DNA of 64,000 nucleotides from Adiantum capillus-veneris (GCA_014529385.2 CM043959.1:10814809-10878808); one strand, 5' to 3'; counted from the first letter of the stretch, positions 1-11,937 are shown. Numbers and translations are program-made. The notes: generated by a model from the letters alone, not told the origin.

Positions 1-355
1 GTGGTTTTTGAGCCTTTGATACACTTCTATGGAGTGGCTATTAGAGGTAGATGCAAAACCCATTGCAACATCAAATTCCCGTTGCAAGGGTTAGCTCCCC
101 TTGCAAGAGCGGCTGTAAAGCCAAAGTGACTAAGTAGTGTTTTCTCCAAGACAGAAAGACAATGGGTGATGAGAGGGCATTGATTTAAGCTATTTAGATT
201 AGGCCAAATAAATGTTTTTAGAGAAATACTTCTTTTAGATCACTAATTACTTCCATGTTGAGAAGAATGAGAATGAACGATGTGAAGATGCTGGAATTAG
301 GGTTGCAGAGAAATGCAGACAGCTTGGAGAAGACGAAGGAAGCTCAAGGCACACA
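1..355. other. Unassigned flank left of Copia-1
   Basis: I recognise no gene, RNA or repeat here. A short open frame starting near 255 has no recognisable motif and runs into the LTR that begins near 356, so I do not call it a gene. Confidence 0.4.
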
Positions 356-515
356 AGTTAGAGTGTATTACCTAGTGTGCAATGGAAAGATAGATAGCCC
401 TAGAGTGATGGGTGTATATACAATGCACAGGGGAAAAAACCTCCTAAAGAGGGAAAAAATGCCCCGGCAGTTCTTGTGTATTCACACACATCACTACCAC
501 ATGTATATGGTAACA
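356..515 (-). repeat. Copia-1 3' LTR
   Basis: A near-identical copy of about 140-150 bp lies at 4286-4433. On the minus strand the LTR begins TGTTACCATATACATG at 515. The purine run AGGGGGGATT lies immediately upstream on that strand and serves as the polypurine tract that fixes this edge. The outer edge near 356-376 is less certain because this copy carries about 10 extra bases relative to the other. Confidence 0.7.
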
Positions 516-590
516 AATCCCCCCTAGAGTGATGCGGTGAATGAGAGCTGGCACATGAGTAAAGGGAAGTGCCATGCCCTGAGGACATGG

Positions 591-1364
591 TCAGTCCACA
601 AAGGGGAGTAAGCCCAAAGCTTTGCGGAAAGCTTTGAGCTTCTCATGAGATAATGCCTTTGTGAAAAGATCTGCAAGGTTGTCTTGTGTCGGCACATAAG
701 TCAAGCTGATCCCTCCTGCTGAGAGCCTCTCCCTAACATAGTGGTAATGCACCTCGATATGCTTTGTGCGAGCATGAAAAACTGGGTTCCTCACAACTGC
801 CAATGCGTTATGACTATCAGTGTAGATAGTGTTGGCAGTGTCCTGTCCAACACCCAAATCAGCCATAAGGCGTCTGAGCCATACACACTCAATCGTGAAG
901 ACTACCCTGTACTCAGCCTCAAAACTAGAAGTGGCCACAGTAGGTTTCTTCTTGCTCAACCATGATATACATGAACTGCCAAGCATGAAACAAAAACCAC
1001 TTGTAGACACTTGCGTGTCAAAACAACCAGCCCAATCTGAGTCCAAAAAAGCATGTAAGTCTAGTGGCAATGATCCCCCCTTGGGATAAAACAAGCCAAG
1101 ATGTAAAGTGCCACTAAGGTAGCGGAAAATCCTCTTGATAGCCTACCAATGCTTAGACCCTGGGCTATACATAAATCTGCTGACCTGTGAGACTACAAAC
1201 TGAATATCCGGCCTGGTGTTGCATACATAAATGAGGCATCCAACAGCAGTTTGGTAAAGAGTGACATCTGCAAGATCACCAGCATCATGAAGACTCAATT
1301 TTAAACCTGTTTCCATGGGAGTGGCAATAGGTTTGCAATCCTCAAGTCCAAACTTACATATCAA
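591..1364 (-). pseudogene. Copia-1 RNase H and RT C-terminus
   Basis: Minus-strand translation gives the copia RNase H: DSDWAG near the start, the SFEAEY segment (canonical STxAEY), TDSHNAL, and the closing ARTKHIEVHYHYVRE block with DLFTKAL. Upstream in the same frame, 1143-1364 carries the connection segment GCLIYVCNTRPDIQFVVSQVSRFM. A stop lies between the two pieces. The domain degrades the RNA strand of the RNA/DNA hybrid during reverse transcription. It is a broken part of one polyprotein, not a gene on its own. Confidence 0.85.
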
Positions 1365-1388
1365 TGTCTCTATGTAACTTTTTTGACA

Positions 1389-2608
1389 CTAGGCAATACC
1401 ACCATCACACTGCTTAAAGTGTATGCCCAAGTAATGATGCAACAGCCCCAAATCTTTCATCTTGAAAGTAGCATTCGAATCAGCCTTAAATTCAGCAATA
1501 TGTCTCTCATTTGGTCCAGTGATCAGCAAATCATCTACATAAAGAACCACAATGAGAAGTACATCACCCTCACGCTTTACATACAATGTGCTTTCTATTG
1601 GGCTGTTACGAAAGCCTCGTTTGACCAAATGAGTGTCAGCTACCAAGCACGAGGAGATTGCTTTAACCCATACAAAGCCTTCTTACATCTACACACTTTG
1701 TCATCCTATCCTTTCTTGACAAAACCACGAGGCTGCGTTACATAAACTTCCTCAAATATGTCACCATTCAAGAAAGCAGTAACAATGTCTTATTGATGTA
1801 CATCCCAACCAAAATGAGCTGCCAATGCACATAGAAAACGCACAGTAGTCATACGACAAGTGGGAGAAAAAGTCTCTTCATAATCTATACCTTTTTGTTG
1901 TGCATAACCCTTTGCAACAAGTCGAGCCTTATGGCGATTGATCTCACCATCCGGTTTGCGTTTCAACTTGTAAACCCACTTCGTACCAATGGCCTTTTTG
2001 CCAGGAGGAAAATCACATAAAGTCCATGTGTCATTTTTTATAAGTGCATCATATTCTGGTTGCATGGCAGCCATCCAATTTTCTGAATGTTGTGCTTCAT
2101 CAAAAGAGAGAGGTTCCTCAACATCATGTAAGCTAGACACAGCCAAAGCATAACAATCTGATGCATAAGATGCATGGCAAGAGCCTGAACGAGTACGACT
2201 AGACAAAGGTGCATCCAATTTACTATCACGCAATGTATGCACCAACCATTTTGGCATACCTCTAGCCTGCTCATTTTCAGCCCTTACCTCATCAAGTACA
2301 TCATGTACATCTGCATCAATATTAGGCTGATTTGTAACATTTTCGAAAACCCCCATAGGCTGTACATTTGCCTCATTGGAATTTACGTTCAAACTTCCAC
2401 CACTGAAAAGAGGCAACAAAGTGTCATAAATGTCCTGTGAGCTTACAATATCGTCTCTAGTACATGACATCAAGGGCTGAACAGAATCTTCCACAAACAC
2501 TACATCCCGTGAAACCAGAATACGCTTTGTTTGCGGATGATACAACCTGTAACCTTTGCTTTCAACACTATAACCAACAAAAATACATTTGACAACCTTA
2601 TCATCCAA
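1389..2608 (-). pseudogene. Copia-1 reverse transcriptase
   Basis: The N-terminal part (1790-2608) opens with the integrase-RT linker (CIFVGYSVESKGYRLYHP) and reaches the copia RT start, with WVYKLKRKPDGEI, KARLVAKGYAQQKGIDYEETFSP and a stop just after GWDVHQ. The C-terminal part (1389-1646) is in another frame and holds the catalytic box LYVDDLLITG. The YVDD aspartates are kept, but the domain is split by stops and a frameshift, so it cannot give a working enzyme. Confidence 0.85.
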
Positions 2609-2699
2609 TTTTATGCGCTATGTTTGTGGCACCAAAGAATATGCCAAACAACCAAAAACACGCATGTGCTCAATAGAAGGCTTTCTATCATGCCATGTT

Positions 2700-3510
2700 T
2701 CATATGGAGTAATAGACTACAAAGCTTTCGCAAGACACGTGTTAAGTACATAAGTGGCACACATGATGGACTGAAGCCAAAAAGAATGCGGCAAAGCTTG
2801 ACTTTTGACCATACATCGTGCCATTTCTGTAAGTGACTTGTTTTTCCTCTAAGCTACACCATTCTTCTGAGGCATATAAGGCACTGTGCATTGGTGTTTT
2901 ATCCCATGACTATCCAGAAATGCATTAAATTCATGAGACATATACTCCCCCCCTCGATCGAAACGGAGGGTGCCCATAGTACATTTCGAGACGTTTTCAG
3001 CCATAGCCAAAAAGTGTTTGAAGCACATAAAAACTTTGGACTTCGCTTTAAGCGGAAACACCCATGCATGCCTAGAGTAATCATCAATGAAAGTCAGGAA
3101 GTAAAGGTAATTGCCTAAGGACGGAGTTTGCATGGGCCCAGAAACATCACTATGCACAAGCTGCAACCTGCATGTGGCCCTAACTGAACCATCCTTTGGA
3201 AACTTCAAACACTGCATCTTACCCAAAATACAACCTTCACAAACATGTTTGACAGGTGCTTCAAGAGGCGGCAAAGAAGCAACCATATCAAATTTCTGCA
3301 AACGTAGCAAACTAGCAAAATTCAAATGCCCAAAACGTGCATGCCACAGTTTTGCATTTGAAACAGCCCTTCAATCTGCAACTGCATTTGCAAAATTTTA
3401 TCCACACTTGTCATACAAAGTGAGCTTATACAACCCACAACACAAAAGGCCAGATGCAACAATTTCATCACCAATACTGAGATCGTTAACTGTACATCTG
3501 TCATCCACAA
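2700..3510 (-). pseudogene. Copia-1 integrase
   Basis: The segment shows the GAG-pre-integrase region, the zinc-finger cysteines CEGCILGK, and core motifs LVHSDVSGPM, FLTFIDDYSRHAWVFPLK and FDRGGEY. The first two catalytic aspartates are present. Where copia integrases read NGVAE, this copy has NGVA followed by a TAG stop (2849-2851), so the third catalytic acid is lost exactly at its codon. Further stops follow before the RT linker. Confidence 0.85.
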
Positions 3511-3562
3511 ATTTGACTACAAGTCCAAGTCTAGCAAGTGCAGATACAGACAAAAGATTCTT

Positions 3563-4271
3563 CTAGATGCTAGGTACATAAAGTGCATCAAGAAGTGTAA
3601 AAGAACTACCATTTACAATAGTAAGCACAATCTTTTCAACTCCTTGAATAGGATAAGAGGCATTGTTGGCACAAGTGACTAAATTTCCATGATGGACAGA
3701 CTCGAGAGAGGTGAACAATTCACGATGTGAGATAATGTGCTTTGTAGCACCACTATCAAAATACCACACGTGAATCTGTAGCAACTGACATGCATGCATC
3801 ATGGACAACAGGATTGTAAGTGCACTTTGTACTAAAAGCCCATTCTGCATCAACATCAGCATCACAGTCTCCTTTCACAGAAGACTCAACAATAGCTGCA
3901 TTTGTAGTGGAACCAGCATTTGCAGTGGAACCACCCTCTTTCTTCTTAGCCTCTTTGGCCTTCAACTTAGGACACCGCTTGATCAAGTGATCGTTAGCTT
4001 TACCATAATGGCAACGCATCTTCTTTTTTCCCTTATCACCAGAATTGCTAGACGAAGTGCTGCCAGTAGAAGCATTGGGAACAAAATTTTTGCCACTCAC
4101 AGCAAAACCATAAGAAGTGGCTGCATTGTTGTTACCGCCCTTTCTTTGAGAAGCAATAAAAGCCTGTTCAACTGCACGTTGTCTAGTCCTGTTCTTTCTG
4201 GAAAGTGACTCTTGCAACAACAATGTGCACAATGCATCAAACTTGACAACTTCAGGATTTCCTTGGGTCAT
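3563..4271 (-). pseudogene. Copia-1 gag C-terminus and protease
   Basis: The gag part (3756-4271) starts in mid-domain and contains CHYGKANDHLIKRC, a CCHC knuckle that has lost its second cysteine. The protease part (3563-3865) has WYFDSGATKHI, the retropepsin DSG box. The two open frames overlap in different frames. The N-terminal capsid half of gag is absent, consistent with a deletion that removed the leader and gag start. Confidence 0.8.
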
Positions 4272-4285
4272 AAGTCTCCTTGCAA

Positions 4286-4433
4286 CTTAGAGTGTGTGCA
4301 ATGGAAAGATAGATAGCCCTAGAGTGATGGACGTATATACAATGCACGGGGAAAAAACCTCCTAAAGAGGGAAAAAATGCCTCGGTGGTCCTAGTGTGTT
4401 CACACACATCACTACCACATGTATATGGTAACA
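4286..4433 (-). repeat. Copia-1 5' LTR
   Basis: Second copy of the short LTR. Its edge at 4433 matches the TGTTACCATA start seen in the other copy. Inside it the sequence passes directly into gag, so no primer site or leader remains. Confidence 0.7.
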
Positions 4434-4767
4434 GAAGAAAATCTTGAGGGGAAAACAACAACACCGACTGCATCATGGAAACCCAAGCAAAATGGGCCTT
4501 GCATTTTTATAACCTACAAGTAATGATCACTAATCTCTCTCCATAGGATTGCTTTGTTGGCACTACCTACTTGCAGGGAGTGATATGGGCGTGGTGCCTA
4601 TGAAATGTTGTACACAATTTTTAGGTTTTTTGAAGCTATTTTGAGATGCTGCTTTTCAACATTCCTTTTGAGCCATGCTTGGAATAAAAATAGTGCTTGC
4701 ATAAAGAAAGCTTTGGCCGCACAAGGAGATTCGAGGGAGCAAGAACGAGGGCAAGGTATGCTGCTAC

Positions 4768-4854
<87 letters not shown>

Positions 4855-4916
4855 GCCTGCAGAGCAGGGAATCTCGCTTAAGCAGTGCCTTGCATTAACC
4901 TGTGGATTAACCGAAT
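4434..4916. repeat. Spacer with (TC)n microsatellite at 4771-4852
   Basis: An uninterrupted TC run of about 80 bp lies between the Copia and the coiled-coil ORF. Open frames across it are repeat artefacts (poly-Ser/Leu or Arg/Glu). The rest shows nothing recognisable. Confidence 0.9.
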
Positions 4917-5726
4917 GTGACTTGTGCACACAAAGCACCAAAGCCTGGCAAGAAGACCAGTGGTAAAGCCATGACCACTCGGGCCTCATCCCGAGGGAAG
5001 CTCACATTTGCCGGAGTCGTGGTGACTCCACCAAAAGTGGACAACACCACTCAGCTTCGGCATGAAGTCGAGAGGCTCTGCAAGGAGAATGACGAGTTAA
5101 ACCAGCGACTTGTCGCAATCGAGTGTCGTCTCACAGCAATAGAAAAGTGCAAGAGTGAAGAGATGGAACACATGGAAGACATGCTCACTAAAGCCAAGGC
5201 GGAGGTAGAGACCACCCTCACAAAGAAAGTTGAAACGCAAGTGCACAAAGTTGTCTCCCACAAGGTTGAAGATCGTGTAGCATTTTCGCTACGCGAACAA
5301 CAACGCCAAGAAGACATTGCCCTCAATGTTTGCATTGGTGGGCTTGCCAATGATTGGAAAGGGGAGGGTGACCTCGCATTCCATAAGTCCATTCCTCAAA
5401 TTCAAATAGCAATCCCGGTGGTCCAATGGGATGAGGAGTCAATTACCACTCTTGTGCACGAGCATCAAACCAACCATGCCATCCTCACCTTCAAAACCCA
5501 AGCGGATCGAATCAGACTACTCAAGCAATCAAAGCTTCTCAAGGACACTGGATTCTGGTTTGCAGAAGATCTCACACCTACTCAACTCAAACACAAGAAA
5601 GTAGAACTTGAAAAAGTACGTAAAGCACGAGCAGTAAGGAAATGGGCAGTGTATCAAGGAGGTAAGGCCATTATCCAGGAGTTTCAAACTCCCAAGCTGG
5701 CTTCCCTCTCACCTGCCCCCTCTTAG
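4917..5726 (+). CDS. Coiled-coil/RRM-like protein resembling LINE ORF1p
   Basis: An intact 269-residue frame; ATG at 4971 (MTTRASSRG) may be the real start. Residues about 45-115 form a charged heptad-like coiled coil (LRHEVERLCKENDELNQRL). Then come LNVCIGGLANDW and, at about 185-255, HAILTFKTQADRIRLLKQSK, AEDLT and KWAVYQGGKAII. That order (coiled coil, a NLRI-G-like strand, then a basic C-terminal domain) resembles the nucleic-acid chaperone ORF1p of L1-type LINEs. No endonuclease-RT ORF2 follows, because Gypsy-I begins 70 bp downstream. It could also be an accessory ORF of another retroelement or a domesticated copy. The assignment is by pattern only. Confidence 0.55.
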   Translation: MTCAHKAPKPGKKTSGKAMTTRASSRGKLTFAGVVVTPPKVDNTTQLRHEVERLCKENDELNQRLVAIECRLTAIEKCKSEEMEHMEDMLTKAKAEVETTLTKKVETQVHKVVSHKVEDRVAFSLREQQRQEDIALNVCIGGLANDWKGEGDLAFHKSIPQIQIAIPVVQWDEESITTLVHEHQTNHAILTFKTQADRIRLLKQSKLLKDTGFWFAEDLTPTQLKHKKVELEKVRKARAVRKWAVYQGGKAIIQEFQTPKLASLSPAPS

Positions 5727-5796
5727 GATTTTCTTTTGTCTTCCCTTTTTTTTTAACACCTCGTTGGACCCTCAGTCCTTAACTGAGATGTATGCT

Positions 5797-6285
5797 TGGA
5801 ATGGGAGTTGGTCTCTTTAGACAGCTTATTCCAGTGTTAGAATTCACAGCTAGTGATATCTCATCAAGTCAGTTAGTAAGAATGGGAACAGAGTGCTGGA
5901 CAGAAATAAAGAATTGAATTGGAATGTTATACTGAGGTGAAAGACACAAGTGAAAGACTGAAAATGGTATTTGTAGACTCAGATTAATAGCTCAGGGATA
6001 ACCAGTACAATGTACAATGGGTTAAGCTCAGATGATTATAGAAGCAATGATTACAGGGTGAATCTAAAAGCTAAGAGCTCGTAAATCCGAAAGTGTTTAG
6101 AAAGCCAAAAGCCAAAAAGACCAGAAGACAAGAAGCCCGATTATAGTGTAGCGGGTCCTATTTATAGCTCTCAAGAGTTACTGTAGTAACTGCCTGTGGT
6201 AATTACTGCCCATGAAATAGCTTCCCACTGGTCGGCCTTCTAAAGGGGCAGTTCCCGCCTGTTGGAACTCTCCTCGCCTTCTACA
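5797..6285 (-). repeat. Gypsy-I 3' LTR
   Basis: Matches 15916-16372 along its length with scattered substitutions and small indels. A TATTTATAGCTC block near 6168 is shared with the other copy and could be the LTR promoter TATA region, although orientation makes that uncertain. Confidence 0.85.
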
Positions 6286-9200
6286 TCCTTCCCTCCTTTC
6301 TTGAATTTTGGTATAACTCCAAAATTTCCTCTGACTGGAAAATTTCCACTAAAACCCTAAACCCTAAACCCTTCTGTTGCTGAGTTGGCCGATGTTCCTC
6401 ATGATAGTACTCTTTTGGTATTGCTAGCTTTATACCATACTTCATGCTTGTTGAGTGCTTGACACCACTATAGTTGTAATTCCAAGGGTTGCCAGCCAAT
6501 GAAATTCCAGTGCTCAATTGGGAAAATCCACCGTCTAATTTTGAGATAGAACTACTCAGTATCCTTCCACTGAACCCGCTTTCTCTTGCCCTTATCTTGT
6601 GTTGGTGCCTTAGAAGTCCCAGTGCCAACATTGTCCTTCTAGAAAAGTTTGTAAATGGCCTTTTGTTGAAGCTGATCCCGCCTTTCAATGGACATCGCAA
6701 ATTCATAAGGCGTGAGGGTGTTGAAGGTTTTGGTGTCGGGATCGTACAAACTGCACTTGCCCTTTGTTAGACGGGTTCTGGCCAATTTATGACAATGCAA
6801 AGCTGTGTGGATCCATCCCTACGGGAGAGGCTGATTCGTCTTAATTCTAGCTTCAAAGAGAATCTCAGCCATCTCTTTGTATTGTGGCCCCAGTCCTGGT
6901 TTTGCAGGGATATCCTTTTCAGGAATCTTGGAAGACTCCATAATCAATTGAAGTAACTGATTTGTGATCTTCGTTAATCCAGGGAGCTGGATCTTCCACG
7001 ATCCCTTACAGAGTTTGACCTTCTGCATTTCTCCTTGCAGATCCATGACAATATCCATTTTGAGGGCATCATTGATCAGTGATTGCCAGGCTTTCCATTC
7101 CATAGTGGCTCGCTCATACCAATCGTGGAGTTCATTAGTGATGCTGAAGTAAGTGAGCCGATCCACTGGTTCTGGATATTGAGGATACAATGCTGGGAAA
7201 ATTCTAGGCAGTTCATCCTCTTTAGCAGGTAATGCATACAGGAGAACTGGGGAATCGGGCACAAACTCCAAAAAAATAAGAACAGCTTGGTTCTCTTGCT
7301 ACATCATCTTCCCAGTAACTCAGACGAGCTAAAAAAGTCTTCGGAGAGCAGTTGCTTATTTCTCCTACTGTCATTTGAGTTTGAGGTCCTTTACTTCTGC
7401 TAGAGGATTGATCTTCAATGATGGCCCCCTCTGATCCAAAACTCCTCTGGCAATTTGCATCTGAAGCAAGACTTATTTCAGTTGAGTCCTTACCTCCTTC
7501 ATACATCTGTATGTAGGTCTGTTTCCTAGCAGTAGATCCTGCTCAAGAGCTAAAGAGTGTCGATCTGCAATGGACTGTCGCTGCCAATGTGGATTGACTG
7601 TCATATCATCAGAAGTTAGCATCCACTCAGGTACCCTTTCCAGTAGTAGCTGGATCCTGCTGGGATGCTTAGGCAATTGACACAACTCTTGATCATGAAA
7701 GGCAGCTGACTTCCAATGTTGAATCATTTCCCTGGCTCCCACATACAGCCTTTGGAAGCATTTCAGATAAGAGATAAGAGTGTCATCCTCCAAAAACTTC
7801 CTAGTAATAGGAGATGTCTTAATCTCTTGTTCAATGTGATGAGTTGTAAGGAGTGTTGCTCATCAAGCTTGAAGGATTCAGTCACAGCTTTGGCCTTTCC
7901 TTTGCGTCTGGAATGTGCCGTGACTAATGTACTAAAGAATCTCCAGTTTTGCCCTTATTGTGTTGTCCACTGCCTTGTTGCTGATCATCAAACTGTGGTC
8001 AGTCGACTGGTCTTTGCGCTAGTCTGGCTACCCCCTGTGGCAGCTGATCCACCAGCTCCAGAGCCTGAGGGTGGGGAAGGAGGAATATTATTATCATCAT
8101 CAGGTTTATCTGCTAGGTTGTCCTCCCCTTCCTCATCCTGCTCTTCTTCCCTCTCAAAATCCTCATCAAGATCATTTTGCTTATCGATATAATCCATGAT
8201 GGCCTACATTGCTAAGGTTGTGTTGTATTCAGAGAGCTTTCTTGTAGATCACTCTGCATAGTCTCCATGGGTGCCTTCAAATTTTCCATATCCATAGCTA
8301 CATTGCCTTGTGGAGTCAGAATATCATCAAGGTTATTATAGATATATCTCTCTGTAAGGGAAGCCTTTAATGTAGTGTGGGTTGTCAGCAGCGTGTTGAA
8401 GTCTACTCACTTCCTTCGTAGCATAGTCTAAAATATGTCAGCATCTCTTAAGGCTTCTGCTTTGTCTTCATTTAACTACCAATTCTCTGTTTCGAGCTTG
8501 CATAGCTTTGCTTGCAGCTCCTTAATTGTTCTTGCTGATGATTTTCAGCAATACCATGCTTAAGAGATTGTGTTGCCCCATCCTTATGAAATTTTTGAAT
8601 CTGCTGCTGGCTGCTTTCCAGTTCTTCTTTCAACTTAGATACTTCTTTAGTGGAAGTTGACGCATCCATCATCTGTCCTAAGGCATTGACAATGGTATTC
8701 CATGATGCTTGGATAAGCGTCGAGCAGCCATCAGCCATTGTAGTTGAGTCAGATTGAACTGGCTCATAAACCATGACAGGAGCTACGTATGGCAATGCTG
8801 CCAATTTGGTTTTTGAAGAATTATTCGGCCTTTGAGAAGGTTATGTTGTAATTGCTGCAATCGATCCTTCTTGGCAACGGATAAAGCCATTTCATTGAAA
8901 AGGACTTTGGTGGCTATGCTAGCAGGTGTTGGGCCCTTTCCTTTGTCATTATTGACTGCCGCCTGTTCAATGCTTGATGTTTCTTGCCAGCTTTTTCCAG
9001 TGCTGATGTCTACTGGAGTCTGCTCTTCGAGTATTGCTGAAGTCTGGCCTGCTGAGGATTTTTCAGTAGGCAAGGGCTTGACCTTACTCTCCAGTTGCTT
9101 TAGTAGAGCAGTGCTCTTTGCCAACATAATCCTTGGTTTCTTTGAACCACCGGCTTCCACCTGTTTGGCCTTCCTCTTCTATCCAGTTAGGGCCAATTGA

Positions 9201-10110
9201 TTGCATGGAGCCTCTTCCTCTGAAGATAGCTCTACATTGTTAGTGGCTGGAATGGGTTTCAGACTCCAAGACATCTTTACTTGGAAAGAGGCTTTTGGAG
9301 CAGTTGCCCAGTATAGAAATTTCCAGACATACCAAGCCTTAAATACATTCTGAGATTTCAGCTTGGCAGTCTGCTGTAACATATTGTGAGACAAGATTTG
9401 GCACAAATTAATTTTAGCTTTAGCATTTAACCTTTTTGCGAGCAGCATGGCAAACACCTTTTCTGACACATATGTGGGATTATTCTTCAAACTGACAACC
9501 TTAGCAACAAACCTGTAGGCTGAGGGGACGTCCAATCCTGCTACTAGAACCCCTAGTGCACTAGCCTTTCTTTTCGTTTTGGCTGCTTCATCTTCCTTCA
9601 GAGCCAGACTTATCTGCTCTGCAGATGTTGTAGTTGGCTTTGTCTCGTTGGGCATTTTGAAATCATAGGCAATGTCGTCAAGTGTTGCTGTGATTCTTAC
9701 ACCATTGACAATGGCATTGCCTTCCTCAGCATTAAAAGAATCAAGAACCTACTTGATAATGGCCGTGCCAAAATCCAACCTTGTAGTTTGTACGACCACA
9801 TGCAAATCCCATAGCTGCAGCAACAACGATTTTGCCTGCTCAGTAAACACATATCTTTGTATCTTGCTATGTGGGATAAGTGGTAGAGAAGCTTGAAGAG
9901 AGTTGATGATTGATGCGGTTTCATCTATTGTATCCTGCATCTTCTCCGACATTTTCCTTCTACCCATACACTGTGAGGACAATAAGTCTGTAGATGAAGA
10001 AGACTTACTTGTATATTCAAAGCCATAGCAAGGTGTGTCGGGTAGGGACAGACAATGATCAACAGATTCTTTTGACGAGGAGGTTTTTGGTTGTAGTGAA
10101 GAGTCTTCAA
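6286..10110 (-). pseudogene. Unrecognised extra ORF(s) of Gypsy-I, 3' of integrase
   Basis: Several minus-strand open stretches line up as the remains of one or two long frames. Positions 9982-8783 stay in one frame apart from a few stops; after that the frame changes near 8800 and again further on (8472-8804, 7988-8197, 7473-7793, 7222-7506, 6819-7271). The N-terminal part contains VNGVRITATLDDIAYDF and a helical block SAYRFVAKVVSLKNNPTYVS. Next come a Lys/Gln/Ser-rich linker, a coiled coil (EVSKLKEELESSQQQIQKF) and an acidic patch (DEDFEREEEQDEEGEDN). The C-terminal part has Trp-rich helices (WYERATMEWKAWQSLIND). I do not recognise the family. There is no signal peptide, membrane helix or other envelope hallmark. 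An accessory or Gag-like protein is possible. Confidence 0.5.
6351..6372. repeat. Short telomere-like (CCCTAAA)3 tract
   Basis: Three plant-type telomeric units lie just inside the 3' LTR of Gypsy-I. Such a short run can arise by chance or by slippage. Confidence 0.6.
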
Positions 10111-10298
10111 AACTTGGCGATGGCGAGTGTGTAACAGTAGGTAGGCATCATGCAGGAGATTTTTGAGGAAGAATGCTTACTTGCCTTACTGTTATACGCG
10201 TACGTGCTATAAAAGCTCCACTACTTACCGTTCCTAGAGTTTTGTGCATCGTCAATGATGTGACACACATGCATTGGCTAATTTGTTCAATAATCCCT

Positions 10299-11937
10299 TT
10301 AATGATTATCACATGCATTCCCATTGGCCCTTCTCTCCATAAGAACTGGTATTGATTGTACATGGAAGAGGTTTAGAATGGCTGGGTCTGAAAGTCCCTG
10401 GTCATAAGTACCCAGAAGACAAGTCTCTTCTCCTCCGGAGGTCTCTTTTTCATTAGAATAATATAGCTTGATTTTGGCCCCATTATAAATACCTGGCAGT
10501 AGTAATCCAGATAAGTCCTTCAACCTGACTGTGCCATTGGAAAATACCCAATCAACTTCATATGGACCAACCCAAGCTATCTTTAAATTTGGTTTCTTAG
10601 GGCCCATTTTGGATTGATAAAGCAAAACTAAGTCTCCCTTCTGGAACTCCCTAACTTTGATTCTTCTATCATGCTAGTGCTTTCTCCTTTACTGAACAAT
10701 CTCCTGTTCTAGCATGGCTCGTTGTCGCAACTCATCCAACTGCATTAATTCTTTCAGTCTATGTTTAAGATTATGATTAAAATCTAATCCATATTCCACC
10801 GCCATTCTGAGACTGGGAATTACAAATTCAATAGGCACTACAGCTTTAGTACCATACACCATTCTGAAAGGTGTCATTGCAATGGTGACTTTATAAGCTG
10901 TTCTGTAGGCCCATAGAGCAGTCTAGAGCTTAAGATCCCACTGATGTGGTTCCTTATGAACAATCTTGGTGAGGATATTCTTGATGGTTTTGTTACTGCT
11001 CTCCTCTTGACCATTGCACCCTAGGATGATAAGGACTTGATTTCATGTGCTTAAGTGAGAGCATTTCCATCAAAATTTCCATGGTATCATTGATGAAATG
11101 TGTCCTTTGATCAAAGACAATCTCAATGGGGCATCCATAGTGGCAGATAATGTTTTTAAATAGGAAAACAGCAATGGACTTTGCAGTATCATTTGGAAGA
11201 GCCTTGGCCTCTACCCATTTAGTGACATAACAGGTAGCCATCAAAATATACAGATTCTTCCTTGGAGTGATCTTCTTGAATGGTCCCATGAAGTCCAGAC
11301 CCCATTTCATAAATACTCCTAGTGGTTGGACTGGAGTAAGTGGAGTCATATCAGCTGCTGTTGATCTACCCATTCTTTGACATACATCACAAGTTTTGCA
11401 AAAACTTCGGACATCGGATATCAGAGTTTGCCACCATAATCCAGCGTGCAAAATCTTCTTATAAGTAATATCAATGGAGAAGTGTCCTCTAGAATCCCCA
11501 TCGTGTGCTTCATAAATAACTTGCATTCTTCCTTCCATTGGCACACACCTTCGAAGAACCCCATCTACTCCCAGTCTATAGAGCAATCCTCCTATGATGG
11601 TGAACTTCAGACTCTTAATAATTAGAGCTTTCTTTTGATTTTGAGTCCAGGTTTCTGGGAATCCTCCTTTTGAAAGGAACTGATATATATCATACAATTC
11701 TGGATTTGTATTCTCCTCAGTTGTCACCTGAAACAGCTCTGCATCTACTGGCTCATCTCTTAAGGATATTCCGAAGTAGCCTTCAGTACTTCTGGACAAA
11801 AAATCAACATCATAATGAGATTTACCGGGCTTATGAAATATGTGGAATTCAAACTCTATCAGGAACATCATCCATCTGATCAATCTTCCTTGGATAATAA
11901 CTTTGTTAAGCAAAAATAATAATACCTGACGATCCAC
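10299..11937 (-). pseudogene. Gypsy-I RNase H end and integrase
   Basis: The 10993-11937 frame starts in the end of RNase H (FHIFHKPGKSHYDVDFLSR). It continues into the integrase zinc finger (HFSIDITYKKILHAGLWW, then CKTCDVCQRMGR) and the core: MKWGLDFMGPFKK (first Asp), CHYGCPIEIVFDQRTHF (second Asp) and the SPYHPRVQ stretch where the catalytic Glu should follow. It then breaks in frame. The C-terminal domain continues at 10689-10877 (MTPFRMVYGTKAVVPIEF) and 10299-10625 (WVGPYEVDWVFSNGTVRLKD). No chromodomain is visible. Confidence 0.85.

Larger units (their letters stand above)
356..4433 (-). mobile_element. Copia-1: decayed Ty1/copia element
   Basis: Reading right to left, this holds a short LTR, gag with a degenerate zinc knuckle, protease, integrase, reverse transcriptase, RNase H, a polypurine tract and the second LTR. 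That is the copia order, with integrase before RT. The leader and gag N-terminus are missing: the 5' LTR runs almost directly into mid-gag and no TGGTATCAGAGC-type primer site is present. Many stops and at least one frame change make it non-autonomous. No clear target-site duplication was seen. Confidence 0.85.

Noticed and set aside
4605..4989. Open frames across the TC run on both strands
   Set aside because: They are long only because (TC)n has no stops; products are Ser/Leu or Arg/Glu runs.
6351..6372. Interstitial telomere
   Set aside because: Only three units; too short to argue for a telomeric origin.
6286..10110. Calling the extra Gypsy-I region an envelope gene
   Set aside because: Position fits, but no signal peptide, fusion-like segment or membrane helix can be seen.
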